DNA of 64,000 bases from Vibrio artabrorum. GTDB taxonomy: Bacteria > Pseudomonadota > Gammaproteobacteria > Enterobacterales > Vibrionaceae. The notes below the pieces were generated by a model. That model did no database searches. It was not told where the DNA came from and worked only from the letters and a program-made list of their open reading frames with translations. The translations under genes and the position numbers were made by a program. The stretch covers positions 806,001-870,000 of the forward strand of contig NZ_AP025458.1 in assembly GCF_024347295.1 (NCBI RefSeq), given 5' to 3'. This document shows, one piece after another, positions 55,473 to 64,000 of the stretch (the first letter of the stretch is position 1; each line of letters starts with the position of its first letter).

Positions 55473-55596
55473 CTGCTTAACCTATATCTTTAAGTTAGAG
55501 CGACATTCCAATCGACTCTATTTTTGGCTTGTATATTGCTAGTTGGTATGTGAGTTATCTATGAAATGATTTGTCCTTAGCGGGTCTTTAAAAGTT

Positions 55597-55610
55597 GGTA
55601 TAGATATTGC
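55597..55610 (+). promoter_or_regulatory. Sigma-54 promoter of flgBCDE
   Basis: TTGG-TATAGATATT-GCTTTT: GG (55597-55598), 10 bp, GC (55609-55610), 40 bp before the flgB ATG. In Vibrio, FlrC activates such promoters. Confidence 0.8.
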
Positions 55611-55649
55611 TTTTATTTCATAACAGTCAGTTCTTGAGTTGAGGTTTAC

Positions 55650-56045
55650 ATGGCTATTTCTTTTGATAATGCTTTAGGCATTCACCAATACACAGTAGGT
55701 GTACGTGAACGTAATGCTGAGGTGATTTCTACGAATATCGCACAAGCAAACACGCCTGGGTATAAAGCAAAGGGACTGGACTTTAATAAATCACTGCAAG
55801 CGGCAAGCTCTGGGGCAAGTATTGGTCTTAGTCGCACAGACGGTCGGCATATTTCTGCCTCAACAACAGTGAATGGGGAAACGAAGTATCGAATTCCTAC
55901 TCAGCCTGATACTGGAGATGGCAACACGGTTGATTTGGATTTGGAAAGAAACCTTTTCATGCAAAACCAAATTAGGCATCAAGCTTCTCTCGATTTTCTA
56001 GGCAGTAAGTTCAAGAATTTAACTAAAGCGATTAAAGGGGAATAA
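55650..56045 (+). CDS. flgB: Flagellar basal-body rod protein FlgB
   Basis: A 131-residue proximal rod subunit, exported without a cleaved signal. It has the N-terminal rod motif VISTNIAQANTPGYKAKGLDF and a C-terminal helix ending FKNLTKAIKGE. It is the first gene of flgBCDE; flgC starts 4 bp later. Confidence 0.96.
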   Translation: MAISFDNALGIHQYTVGVRERNAEVISTNIAQANTPGYKAKGLDFNKSLQAASSGASIGLSRTDGRHISASTTVNGETKYRIPTQPDTGDGNTVDLDLERNLFMQNQIRHQASLDFLGSKFKNLTKAIKGE

Positions 56046-56049
56046 TTAG

Positions 56050-56463
56050 ATGAGCTTATTTAATGTATTCAATGTCACTGGTTCTGCGATGAGTGCTGAA
56101 TCTGTTCGTCTAAATACAACCTCAAGCAACCTTGCCAACGCGGGCAGTGTAAGCAGCTCTGCTGAAGAAACTTACAAGGCGCGTCACGCAGTGTTCGGAG
56201 CTGAGTTAAACCGGGCAAGTAATAGCGATTATACCGTGCCGGTGAAAGTTCTCGGTATCGTAGAAAGCGATAAGCCGCTAAGTGCGGAGTACAATCCAGA
56301 TCATCCATTAGCGAACGATGAAGGCTATATCTATAAGCCTAATGTGAATGTTATGGAAGAGATGGCAAATATGATTTCGGCATCACGTGCGTACCAAACA
56401 AATGTACAGGTTGCCGACTCGAGTAAACAAATGCTGCTGCGTACGCTGCAGATGGGTCAATAA
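56050..56463 (+). CDS. flgC: Flagellar basal-body rod protein FlgC
   Basis: A 137-residue proximal rod subunit with MSAESVRLNTTSSNLANAGS at the N-terminus and VNVMEEMANMISASRAYQTN at the C-terminus, the paired helices that polymerise in the rod. Confidence 0.96.
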   Translation: MSLFNVFNVTGSAMSAESVRLNTTSSNLANAGSVSSSAEETYKARHAVFGAELNRASNSDYTVPVKVLGIVESDKPLSAEYNPDHPLANDEGYIYKPNVNVMEEMANMISASRAYQTNVQVADSSKQMLLRTLQMGQ

Positions 56464-56480
56464 GGATAAGGAGGTAGCAT

Positions 56481-57194
56481 ATGGCTGGAATCAACAACAA
56501 TGTTGGTCAAAGCGGCTTGTCCTATGTTGACCAGCTAAAGAGTCTTCAAGATGGCGCTAAGAAGCCCGACGAAACAACAGGTAAACAAGATCTTAAACAA
56601 GAAGATTTTTTATCTTTGTTAACTAAGCAACTTGCACAACAAGACCCTTTCAAGCCGGTTAGCAATGACCAGATGATTGCGCAAATGGCTTCATTTGCGA
56701 CCGTAGACGGTATTGGCAAAATGAATACACAGTTTGAAAGCTTGAATTCATCAATGACCTCTAACCAAGCATTACAAGCCTCTTCTTTAGTGGGACGAGA
56801 TGTATTGGTTCCTGGTGCGGCAGGCGTAAAACCTGGTGATGGCGGTATGGCGGCTATGGTTAAGCTTCCTCAAGCAATGGACAATGTTATCGTCCGTGTT
56901 GAGAACGAAGTTGGCCAGTTGGTTCGCACCTTTGATATCGGATCTAAACCATCAGGTGATACACGTGTTGAATGGGACGGAAAAGACGAAGACGGTAATC
57001 CATTGCCGGCTGGTAAATACAATGTGAAAGCGTCGGGTTTACTGGATGGCGAGAACACCGAGTTCCAAGTGTCGAGTTATGCGAACGTGAACAGTGTGCT
57101 TCTTGGTAAGGGTGATGGCAACGTACTACTCAATCTGGCTGGTTTCACATCGCCAGTACGACTTGCTGAAGTACTCGAAGTAGGTAAAGCGTAG
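56481..57194 (+). CDS. flgD: Flagellar hook capping protein FlgD
   Basis: A 237-residue scaffold that caps the growing hook and is not in the finished structure. It has LKQEDFLSLLTKQLAQQDPFKPVSNDQMIAQ-type N-terminal signature and a Tudor-like/Fn3 C-terminal region (VEWDGKDEDGNPLPAGKYNV). AAGGAGG stands before its ATG. flgE follows after 49 bp. Confidence 0.95.
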   Translation: MAGINNNVGQSGLSYVDQLKSLQDGAKKPDETTGKQDLKQEDFLSLLTKQLAQQDPFKPVSNDQMIAQMASFATVDGIGKMNTQFESLNSSMTSNQALQASSLVGRDVLVPGAAGVKPGDGGMAAMVKLPQAMDNVIVRVENEVGQLVRTFDIGSKPSGDTRVEWDGKDEDGNPLPAGKYNVKASGLLDGENTEFQVSSYANVNSVLLGKGDGNVLLNLAGFTSPVRLAEVLEVGKA

Positions 57195-57243
57195 CTTTTG
57201 ATAAAGTAACGATGCTAGCTAGATAGATTAGGAGAATATTGGA

Positions 57244-58548
57244 ATGTCATATGTAGCTTTAAGCGGTCTATCCGCTGCACAATTAGACTTGAATACAACC
57301 AGTAACAACATTGCGAATGCAAACACATTTGGCTTTAAAGAGTCTCGTGCCGAGTTCGGCGATGTGTATTCAAACTCGTTGTTCACTAATGCAAAAACAG
57401 CGTCAGGCGGCGGTGCACAAGTTGGTCAAGTGGCACAGCAATTTCATGAAGGTTCAAGTATTTATACGAATAACCCAATGGACTTACGTGTCAGTGGAAC
57501 GGGTTTCTTTGCGGTGTCGAAAGACCGTATGGTGCCAGAGACCAACGAACTAACACGTAATGGTGCCTTTCACCTAAATAAAGACAACTACATGGTTACG
57601 GCTAACGATGAGTTTCTTTTAGGTTACGATGTCGATCCTACTTCTGGTGAGGTGCTTTCTTACGCACCAAAGCCTTTGGACATTCCAGCTGAGTTTGGTA
57701 AGCCTAAACAGACAGAAAACATTGAAGTAGGAGTGAACCTTCCTGCAAACGGTGATCTTAAAGATCCTGCTGCGTTTAACTTCAAAGATCCTGACACCTA
57801 TAATCGTGCAACATCTTCGACGGTATACGATTCTATGGGGCAGTCTTACAAGTTAACGACTTACTACCTGAAAGATCAGACTCAACCCAATACTTGGCAG
57901 GCCTACTACACCATGGCGGATGAAAATGGTGAGAAGCCAGTGAACATTGCTGGTGGTGATGCGACGAATGCTCGAGGACACGTTGGTCACACTATGAAGT
58001 TTAATAATGACGGCACATTAGCAAGCCTCAATAATGGTCAGCCAATTAAATCTGAAGCATTAGGCGCTGGTGCTAACCCAATTGATTTGAATGGTGCTGA
58101 TCCCACTCAAGTACTTAATTTTGGGCTAGAGTCTTCAACTCAGTTTGCTGCTCCTTTTGAACTCACTAAGTTTGATGAAGATGGTGCGACAACCGGTTTC
58201 TTAACCAAAATCGATTTTGATGAGTACGGCAGTGTTCTAGGGACTTACTCAAATGGTGAAAACGTGATGCTTGGTCGTGTAGGCTTGGTTCGTGTACCTA
58301 ATGAGCAAGGTCTAGACAAGAAAGGCAGTACCCAGTGGGACTCGACTAACACATCGGGCGCAAAAATTTGGGGTGAATCAAACAAAGGTTCATTTGGTAG
58401 TATCAACAATGGTTCGCTAGAGCAGTCTAATATCGATATGACTCAAGAACTGGTGGATTTGATTTCTGCTCAACGTAACTTCCAAGCGAACTCGCGTTCT
58501 TTAGAAGTACACAACCAATTACAACAGAATATTCTTCAGATTCGCTAA
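57244..58548 (+). CDS. flgE: Flagellar hook protein FlgE
   Basis: A 434-residue structural subunit of the hook. The N-terminal DLNTTSNNIANANTFGFKES and C-terminal SLEQSNIDMTQELVDLISAQ motifs flank the surface domains (residues about 75-390). AGGAG precedes the ATG. It is the last gene of the flgB unit, with a hairpin at 58576-58608. Confidence 0.96.
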   Translation: MSYVALSGLSAAQLDLNTTSNNIANANTFGFKESRAEFGDVYSNSLFTNAKTASGGGAQVGQVAQQFHEGSSIYTNNPMDLRVSGTGFFAVSKDRMVPETNELTRNGAFHLNKDNYMVTANDEFLLGYDVDPTSGEVLSYAPKPLDIPAEFGKPKQTENIEVGVNLPANGDLKDPAAFNFKDPDTYNRATSSTVYDSMGQSYKLTTYYLKDQTQPNTWQAYYTMADENGEKPVNIAGGDATNARGHVGHTMKFNNDGTLASLNNGQPIKSEALGAGANPIDLNGADPTQVLNFGLESSTQFAAPFELTKFDEDGATTGFLTKIDFDEYGSVLGTYSNGENVMLGRVGLVRVPNEQGLDKKGSTQWDSTNTSGAKIWGESNKGSFGSINNGSLEQSNIDMTQELVDLISAQRNFQANSRSLEVHNQLQQNILQIR

Positions 58549-58575
58549 TCATTTCGAACGTCTGAATCCTCTGCA

Positions 58576-58608
58576 AATACCCAAGTCAATGTTATTGAGT
58601 TGGGTATT
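58576..58608 (+). terminator. Probable terminator after flgE
   Basis: AATACCCAA and TTGGGTATT enclose a second inner pairing (CAAT/ATTG). No strong T run follows, so efficiency is uncertain. Confidence 0.6.
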
Positions 58609-58746
58609 GTCGTTTGCCTTCCTATTTGCCACCCTGATTGCCGCACAGTGATATCACTGGCAACAATTCTTCCTTAATGATCGTTTAATGATCATTCTTT
58701 CTATTTTATTTATTTAACTTATTGATAAATAACACTTAAAAATATT

Positions 58747-58760
58747 GGCATAATGTTTGC
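58747..58760 (+). promoter_or_regulatory. Sigma-54 promoter of flgFGHIJ
   Basis: TTGG-CATAATGTTT-GC: GG (58747-58748), 10 bp, GC (58759-58760), 38 bp before the flgF ATG. Confidence 0.8.
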
Positions 58761-58797
58761 TTTATTAGTCTCAGAAGATGATTTTTGGAGCAAAATT

Positions 58798-59547
58798 ATG
58801 GATCGCGCACTGTTTCTTGCCATGAGTGGCGCTAAGCAAAACATGCAAGCTTTGCAGCTACGTGCAAACAACCTTGCCAACGTCAGTACAACGGGTTTCC
58901 GTGCTGATTTAGCACAAGCTCGTTCGATGCAAGCATACGGTGAAGGTTTGCCGACTCGTGTTTTCGCTATGACAGAGCGTCCGGGACATAATTTTTCGCA
59001 AGGTAGTGTGATCACCACTGGTCGAGATCTCGACGTTACGATTCAAGGGGATGGTTGGATTTCAGTTATGGACAAAACCGGCAGTGAAGGTTTAACGCGT
59101 AACGGTAACCTAAAGATCAGCTCAAATGGTTTGCTCACCAACGCCAGCGGCCACTTGGTATTAGGTGAAAACGACGCACCCATTACGATCCCTATTCCGG
59201 TCAGTAAAGTCGAAATTGGCACCGACGGAACCGTTTCCGTCATTCCACAAGGCGCGCCAGCTGAAGAATTAGCTGCGGTAGGCCGTATTAAACTTGTACG
59301 TCCAGACAACCAAAGTTTGTTTAAAGATACGAATGGTCTATTCCGTTCGAAGAACCCAGATCAGGCATACGAAGCAGATGCAGGGGTAACCTTGTTAAAA
59401 GGTGCTATCGAAGGCAGTAACGTCAATGCTGTCGGTGAAATGACCAGCCTCATTGACTTACAACGTCAGTTTGAAATGCAGGTCAAAATGATGAGCACTG
59501 CAGAGAAAATGGACAAGGCGTCCGATTCACTGCTTCGTATGAGCTAA
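58798..59547 (+). CDS. flgF: Flagellar basal-body rod protein FlgF
   Basis: A 249-residue proximal rod subunit with MDRALFLAMSGAKQNMQALQ and the rod motif NNLANVSTTGFRAD. The ATG at 58798 is set by GGAG 7 bases upstream; an in-frame ATG at 58753 overlaps the sigma-54 promoter and is not credible. Confidence 0.95.
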   Translation: MDRALFLAMSGAKQNMQALQLRANNLANVSTTGFRADLAQARSMQAYGEGLPTRVFAMTERPGHNFSQGSVITTGRDLDVTIQGDGWISVMDKTGSEGLTRNGNLKISSNGLLTNASGHLVLGENDAPITIPIPVSKVEIGTDGTVSVIPQGAPAEELAAVGRIKLVRPDNQSLFKDTNGLFRSKNPDQAYEADAGVTLLKGAIEGSNVNAVGEMTSLIDLQRQFEMQVKMMSTAEKMDKASDSLLRMS

Positions 59548-59568
59548 TAGAATTTAAAGGAAATTGCT

Positions 59569-60357
59569 ATGCAACCAGCATTATGGGTAAGTAAAACAGG
59601 GTTAGACGCCCAGCAAACCAATATATCAACCATTTCAAACAACCTTGCCAACGCATCCACTATTGGTTTTAAAAAGAGTCGTGCGGTGTTTGAAGATCTG
59701 TTCTATCAGAATATCAATCAGCCGGGTGGACAGTCGTCTCAAAATACTGAATTGCCAAGCGGGCTGATGTTAGGTGCAGGTTCTAAAGTCGTGGCAACTC
59801 AAAAAGTGCACACTCACGGTAATGCACAAACGACCTCGAACAGTCTCGATATGATGATCGAAGGTGATGGTTTCTTCCAAGTTGAAATGCCAGATGGCGA
59901 GACAGGCTACAGTCGAAATGGTCAGTTCACGCTTAACGGTGATGGCGCTATCGTAACATCGGGACAAGGTTATGCTTTGCAACCAGAAATTGTTATTCCT
60001 GAAGATGCAATTTCAGTGACAGTCGGTAACGATGGTGAAGTTTCAGTTCGTTTACGAGGCCAGCAAAACAACGTTGTGGTCGGGCAGATTACTATTACTG
60101 ATTTTGTAAACCCTGGTGGTTTAGAACCGGTTGGGCAAAACCTTTACTTGCCTACAGGTGCAAGTGGCGATCCGCAAGAGGGCGTGCCGGGTTTCGATGG
60201 CTTAGGTAATATCCGTCAGTCGATGCTTGAAACATCGAACGTAAACGTAACCGAAGAGTTGGTTAATATGATCGAGGCTCAACGAGTATACGAAATGAAT
60301 TCGAAAGTCATCTCGACCGTCGATAAGATGATGGGCTTTATTAATCAACAGTTGTAA
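59569..60357 (+). CDS. flgG: Flagellar distal rod protein FlgG
   Basis: A 262-residue distal rod subunit, the usual family length. It starts MQPALWVSKTGLDAQQTNIS, carries NNLANASTIGFKKSRAVFED, and ends with NVTEELVNMIEAQRVYEMNS. It is 21 bp after flgF. Confidence 0.97.
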   Translation: MQPALWVSKTGLDAQQTNISTISNNLANASTIGFKKSRAVFEDLFYQNINQPGGQSSQNTELPSGLMLGAGSKVVATQKVHTHGNAQTTSNSLDMMIEGDGFFQVEMPDGETGYSRNGQFTLNGDGAIVTSGQGYALQPEIVIPEDAISVTVGNDGEVSVRLRGQQNNVVVGQITITDFVNPGGLEPVGQNLYLPTGASGDPQEGVPGFDGLGNIRQSMLETSNVNVTEELVNMIEAQRVYEMNSKVISTVDKMMGFINQQL

Positions 60358-60427
60358 TTGGTTTATCAACTGATTACTTGTTTTCATCCATTGACGTGTT
60401 TTTTATCACTGCTGAGAGTAGATCGCC

Positions 60428-61204
60428 ATGAAACGTATTTTTTGTTTAGCTCTGTTGATGTCTATGACAGGCTGTTCTGTATTGACGCCTATTGAAACTC
60501 CAGCGACAGAAACCGCAACCACAGTGGTTGATGCTGTAGAAGGGGATAAGTCGTCTGAAGAGAGCTCTGGTATTCTCGATACGCTTCGTAATCGAACCGA
60601 TCCGGTTGCTGGTGATCCTGCATGGGCACCAATCAATCCAAAGCAGAAACCAGAACATTATGCGGCGGCCACCGGTTCACTGTTCAATGTTAACCACATT
60701 GGCAGTATGTATGACGACTCAAAACCTCACGGCATTGGTGACATCATTACAGTGGCGTTGGATGAAAATACTCGAGCGACCAAGAAAGCCAACGCAGACA
60801 TGTCTAAGTCGAATGATGCATCGATGGAGCCACTGGCTGTGGGTGGTCAAGAGCTGTCTATCGATAAATACAACTTCTCCTACGATCTGAGCAACACCAA
60901 CACCTTTGCTGGTGATGCGTCAGCCAATCAAAGTAACAGTATCAGCGGTTACATTACCGTTGAAGTCATCGAAGTGTTAGCCAATGGTAACCTCGTGGTT
61001 CGTGGTGAAAAATGGATGACATTGAACACCGGTGATGAGTATATCCGCCTAAGTGGCACCATTCGTCCTGAAGATATTGACTTCGAAAATACCATCGCTT
61101 CAAACCGTGTTTCTAACGCACGAATTCAGTACTCAGGGACTGGCGTGCAAAAAGATATGCAAGAGCCTGGATTCTTGGCACGATTCTTTAATGTATCACT
61201 GTAG
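60428..61204 (+). CDS. flgH: Flagellar L-ring lipoprotein FlgH
   Basis: A 258-residue lipoprotein forming the outer-membrane L ring. The lipobox is MTGC (Cys16). After an acidic, poorly conserved linker (residues 20-65) come [38 protein letters not shown], and [20 protein letters not shown]. It is 70 bp after flgG. Confidence 0.96.
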   Translation: MKRIFCLALLMSMTGCSVLTPIETPATETATTVVDAVEGDKSSEESSGILDTLRNRTDPVAGDPAWAPINPKQKPEHYAAATGSLFNVNHIGSMYDDSKPHGIGDIITVALDENTRATKKANADMSKSNDASMEPLAVGGQELSIDKYNFSYDLSNTNTFAGDASANQSNSISGYITVEVIEVLANGNLVVRGEKWMTLNTGDEYIRLSGTIRPEDIDFENTIASNRVSNARIQYSGTGVQKDMQEPGFLARFFNVSL

Positions 61205-61298
61205 AGCTTGAGAGGGTGTCGATATACTGACAGCTTCTATCACGCAGCCCTATTTAGTTAAGCCATTATAAATTAAAGCAATACAGACAGGTTACTCA

Positions 61299-62390
61299 AT
61301 GAAAAAACTGACACTCGTACTATTCGGCATGCTATTTCTTGCCACCAGTGCCCATGCTGCGCGTATCAAAGACGTGGCAAAAGTGGCGGGTGTTCGTAGT
61401 AACCAACTTGTTGGTTACGGTTTGGTGACGGGTTTGCCGGGTACTGGTGAGACAACTCCCTTTACCGATCAAACGTTTAACGCGATGCTGCAAAATTTTG
61501 GCATTCAATTGCCGCCTGGCACTAAGCCAAAAACCAAAAACGTAGCGGCAGTCATTGTGACCGCTGAACTGCCGGCATTCTCTAAGCAGGGCCAAGAAGT
61601 TGACGTAACCGTTTCTTCTATCGGTTCAGCAAAAAGCCTGCGTGGTGGTACCTTGCTGCAGACCTTCCTGAAAGGTCTAGACGGTCAAGTGTATGCGGTA
61701 GCGCAGGGTAACTTGGTGGTCAGTGGCTTTAGTGCACAAGGTAACGACGGTTCTAAGATTGTCGGTAACAACCCTAACGTCGGTATCATCTCTAGCGGTG
61801 CGACAGTCGAGCAAGAGATCCCAACCCCATTTGGTCGTGGCGACTACATCACCTTTAACCTAATCCAATCTGACTTCACGACAGCTCAACGTTTAGCTGA
61901 TGCAGTGAATAATTTTCTAGGCCCACAAATGGCGTCTGCGGTAGATTCCGTTTCAGTAAAAGTACGTGCTCCTCGGGAAATTAGTCAACGTGTGGCTTTC
62001 TTATCTGCTATCGAAAACATTGAATTCGACCCCGCAGAAGGTTCTGCAAAAATCATCGTGAACTCTCGTACTGGTACTATCGTTGTTGGTAAGCATGTTC
62101 GCCTGAAATCGGCAGCGGTTACCCACGGTGGTATGACAGTAGCAATAAAAGAAAACCTCAATGTTAGCCAGCCCAATGCATTCTCTGGTGGTCAAACGGT
62201 GGTGACTCCGGATTCTGATATCGAAGTAACAGAAGCTGATGGCAAGATGTTCAAGTTTGAACCGGGTTTAACGCTCGATGATTTGGTTCGCGCAGTCAAT
62301 GAAGTTGGCGCTGCCCCCTCTGATCTCATGGCCATTCTTCAAGCACTGAAACAAGCCGGTGCGATTGAAGGTCAATTGATCATTATTTAA
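61299..62390 (+). CDS. flgI: Flagellar P-ring protein FlgI
   Basis: A 363-residue periplasmic protein with cleavable signal (ends SAHA, then ARIKDV). It is collinear with the family: [60 protein letters not shown]. It polymerises with FlgA help into the P ring. It is 94 bp after flgH. Confidence 0.97.
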   Translation: MKKLTLVLFGMLFLATSAHAARIKDVAKVAGVRSNQLVGYGLVTGLPGTGETTPFTDQTFNAMLQNFGIQLPPGTKPKTKNVAAVIVTAELPAFSKQGQEVDVTVSSIGSAKSLRGGTLLQTFLKGLDGQVYAVAQGNLVVSGFSAQGNDGSKIVGNNPNVGIISSGATVEQEIPTPFGRGDYITFNLIQSDFTTAQRLADAVNNFLGPQMASAVDSVSVKVRAPREISQRVAFLSAIENIEFDPAEGSAKIIVNSRTGTIVVGKHVRLKSAAVTHGGMTVAIKENLNVSQPNAFSGGQTVVTPDSDIEVTEADGKMFKFEPGLTLDDLVRAVNEVGAAPSDLMAILQALKQAGAIEGQLIII

Positions 62391-62400
62391 GGAGTAAAGC

Positions 62401-63327
62401 ATGATTAAAAATAACAACGATATCGGCTTTATTCATGACATCGGTAGCCTCGATCGTCTTCGTCAACAAGCAATCAATGGTGATGAAGGCAGTGAGAAAG
62501 AAGCATTAACCGCTGCAGCAAAACAGTTTGAATCTATTTTTACATCGATGCTATTTAAGTCGATGCGCGATGCGAACTCAACGTTTAAATCCGACCTTTT
62601 GAATAGTCAAAACGAGCAATTCTATCGTCAGATGCAAGATGACCAAATGGCGAGTGAGTTAAGTGCATCGGGTTCATTAGGCCTTGCAGATATGATTGTT
62701 GCTCAACTTAGTTCAGGTCAAACGAGTGATGCATCTGAAGAAAAGATTCGTAGTGAAGGTTTTGATACTTCACTACAAAGGCCTCGATTCTCCGGTCGTT
62801 CAGAAGAGAGCGCATCGAATGTTCAACCAGCGCTAGCGGATGCGGCAACCAAAAAACCGGTTTCCTTCGATTCGCCTGAATCGTTTGTCAAGTCAATGAG
62901 ACCTTATGCTGAAAAAGCTGCGAGCGCACTCGGTGTGGATCCATCGTTGCTATTAGCTCAAGCAGCTCTTGAAACAGGTTGGGGGTCTAAAATGGTTAAA
63001 AACTCTTTGGGCAACAGTCATAACCTATTTAACATCAAAGCGGATAGAAGTTGGAAGGGCGATAAAGTTGCGACTCAAACGCTTGAGTATCAAGGCAAAA
63101 CAGCGGTCAAAGAGTCGGCCTCTTTCCGTTCTTACCCTAGTTTCGAAGACAGTTTTAACGACTATGTTAAGTTCTTAAATGAAAACCCAAGGTACAACAC
63201 CGCACTTCAACATCAGGGGAATGCAGAGAACTTCATTAACGGTATCCATCAAGCGGGTTATGCAACAGACCCTGGCTATGCGAATAAGGTATTACGAGTG
63301 AAAGCCAAAATTGATCAGATGGATTAG
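62401..63327 (+). CDS. flgJ: Flagellar rod-cap muramidase FlgJ
   Basis: A 308-residue two-domain protein. The N-terminal rod-capping domain (KQFESIFTSMLFKSMRDAN, ASELSASGSLGLADMIV) is joined by a Ser-rich linker to a C-terminal glucosaminidase domain from about residue 160 (LLLAQAALETGWGSKMVKNS with the catalytic Glu, NLFNIKADRSWKG). It opens the peptidoglycan layer for the rod. AAGGAG precedes the ATG. It ends the flgF unit with a terminator. Confidence 0.96.
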   Translation: MIKNNNDIGFIHDIGSLDRLRQQAINGDEGSEKEALTAAAKQFESIFTSMLFKSMRDANSTFKSDLLNSQNEQFYRQMQDDQMASELSASGSLGLADMIVAQLSSGQTSDASEEKIRSEGFDTSLQRPRFSGRSEESASNVQPALADAATKKPVSFDSPESFVKSMRPYAEKAASALGVDPSLLLAQAALETGWGSKMVKNSLGNSHNLFNIKADRSWKGDKVATQTLEYQGKTAVKESASFRSYPSFEDSFNDYVKFLNENPRYNTALQHQGNAENFINGIHQAGYATDPGYANKVLRVKAKIDQMD

Positions 63328-63348
63328 AGTATAAATTGCACATCTAGG

Positions 63349-63378
63349 GCTTGCCATTGGCAAGCTTTTTTTGTTTTT
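63349..63378 (+). terminator. Terminator of flgFGHIJ
   Basis: GCTTGCC (63349-63355) and GGCAAGC (63359-63365) with a 3-base loop, followed by TTTTTTTG and more T. Confidence 0.88.
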
Positions 63379-63463
63379 TAATGCCAGATTTATGTGATTA
63401 TGCGTTCCCTTTCTTTGTCGTTCTTTACTCCGTTTTATCGCTAGCAACACTGAGTTATTTGTT

Positions 63464-63477
63464 GGCATATAACTTGC
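63464..63477 (+). promoter_or_regulatory. Sigma-54 promoter of flgK
   Basis: TTGG-CATATAACTT-GCTTTT: GG (63464-63465), 10 bp, GC (63476-63477), 58 bp before the flgK ATG. Confidence 0.8.
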
Positions 63478-63534
63478 TTTTATTGTAATGGTTAATCAGC
63501 ACATCCTGATTTTGTTACGTTTTTTGGGGGCATT

Positions 63535-64000
63535 ATGGCGTCGGATCTTTTGAATGTAGGAGCACAAAGTGTTCTTACGGCTCAAAGACAGTTGAACACC
63601 ACCGGTCATAACATTTCTAACGCCAACACAGAGGGCTATAGCCGCCAATCTGTGATCCAAGGTACGAACGACCCACGACAGTTCGGTGGTCAAACTTACG
63701 GTATGGGCGTGCATGTGGACAATGTTCGCCGCTCTTGGGATCAGTTTGCCGTCAAAGAACTTAATCTATCGACAACCAATGCCGCTAATAAGAGTGATAA
63801 TGAGGCTAACCTCGACTTATTATCTGGAATGTTGTCATCGGTTGCTTCAAAGAAAATTCCAGAAAACCTTAATGAGTGGTTTGATTCTGTTAAAACATTG
63901 GCGGATACCCCGAATGATGTGGGTGCGCGTCAAGTGGTGTTGGAAGATGCAGGGCAGATCAGCAAAACATTAAATGAGTTTCATGAAACAGTACGGCAAC
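63535..64000 (+). CDS. flgK: Flagellar hook-associated protein FlgK (5' part, runs off the window)
   Basis: The first 155 codons of the first hook-filament junction protein. It has MASDLLNVGAQSVLTAQRQL, the shared axial motif GHNISNANTEGYSRQ and the FGGQTYGMGV loop. ATG 63535 is preceded by GGGGG. The gene is open to the window edge. Its product is the client of FlgN encoded at 51835-52260. Confidence 0.96.
   Translation, partial: MASDLLNVGAQSVLTAQRQLNTTGHNISNANTEGYSRQSVIQGTNDPRQFGGQTYGMGVHVDNVRRSWDQFAVKELNLSTTNAANKSDNEANLDLLSGMLSSVASKKIPENLNEWFDSVKTLADTPNDVGARQVVLEDAGQISKTLNEFHETVRQ

Overview
The window reads as a piece of a Vibrio chromosome. Protein sequences closely resemble Vibrio and enterobacterial homologues, and several loci are Vibrio hallmarks: the polar-flagellar flgTOP / flgAMN / cheV-cheR / flgB-K region, an 883-residue Vibrio-type chitobiase, and a NutA-type 5'-nucleotidase. 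A Splendidus-clade species is my guess, but no sequence search was run. Coding density is high and nothing looks like a prophage, transposon or CRISPR array.

Layout. (1) 1-1182: a gene tail and a beta-propeller lactonase. (2) 1299-3970: a minus-strand operon of 19 tRNA genes (9 Leu-UAG, 6 Gln-UUG, 4 Met-CAU). It has one strong promoter with a GC-rich discriminator, a terminal hairpin, and spacers that record repeated tandem duplication. (3) 4167-16924: housekeeping genes. ychF, pth, prs, ispE and lolB run leftward. hemA, prfA, prmC, sirB2, sirB1 and kdsA run rightward (tetrapyrrole precursor, termination and release-factor methylation, KDO synthesis), followed by nutA and ybaK. (4) 17052-29799: rluF, smrA, tRNA-Pro, a TraB/GumN protein, a GH20 chitobiase lipoprotein, a small KdgM-like porin, a copper-efflux pair (copA plus a DUF411 protein) behind a textbook CueR-type promoter, and gltX.

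(5) 29884-48412: a complete aryl polyene (APE) pigment cluster. Seventeen leftward genes, apeC through apeR with an aromatic ammonia-lyase inserted, overlap or nearly touch. They supply a starter acid (ammonia-lyase), its activation (ApeH), two ACPs, ketosynthases (ApeO, ApeR and chain-length partner ApeC), a ketoreductase (ApeQ), dehydratases (ApeI, ApeP), a thioesterase, glycosyl/acyltransferases (ApeD, ApeJ) and an export set (LolA-like ApeL, MMPL ApeM, lipoprotein ApeN). Divergently transcribed are an apeA-type lipoprotein gene that looks frameshifted, a methyltransferase and a flavoprotein with halogenase-family motifs. Together they would make, tailor and lipid-anchor a yellow polyene in the outer membrane.

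(6) 48516-64000: a small uncharacterised gene with two similar halves, then flagellar genes. These are flgT (minus), flgOP (plus), flgN-flgM-flgA (minus), cheV-cheR, flgBCDE, flgFGHIJ and the start of flgK. Good sigma-54 promoters (GG-N10-GC) precede flgT, flgO, flgB, flgF and flgK, and a sigma-28 promoter precedes flgM, which fits the Vibrio flagellar hierarchy. A 9-copy heptanucleotide repeat lies between flgP and flgN.
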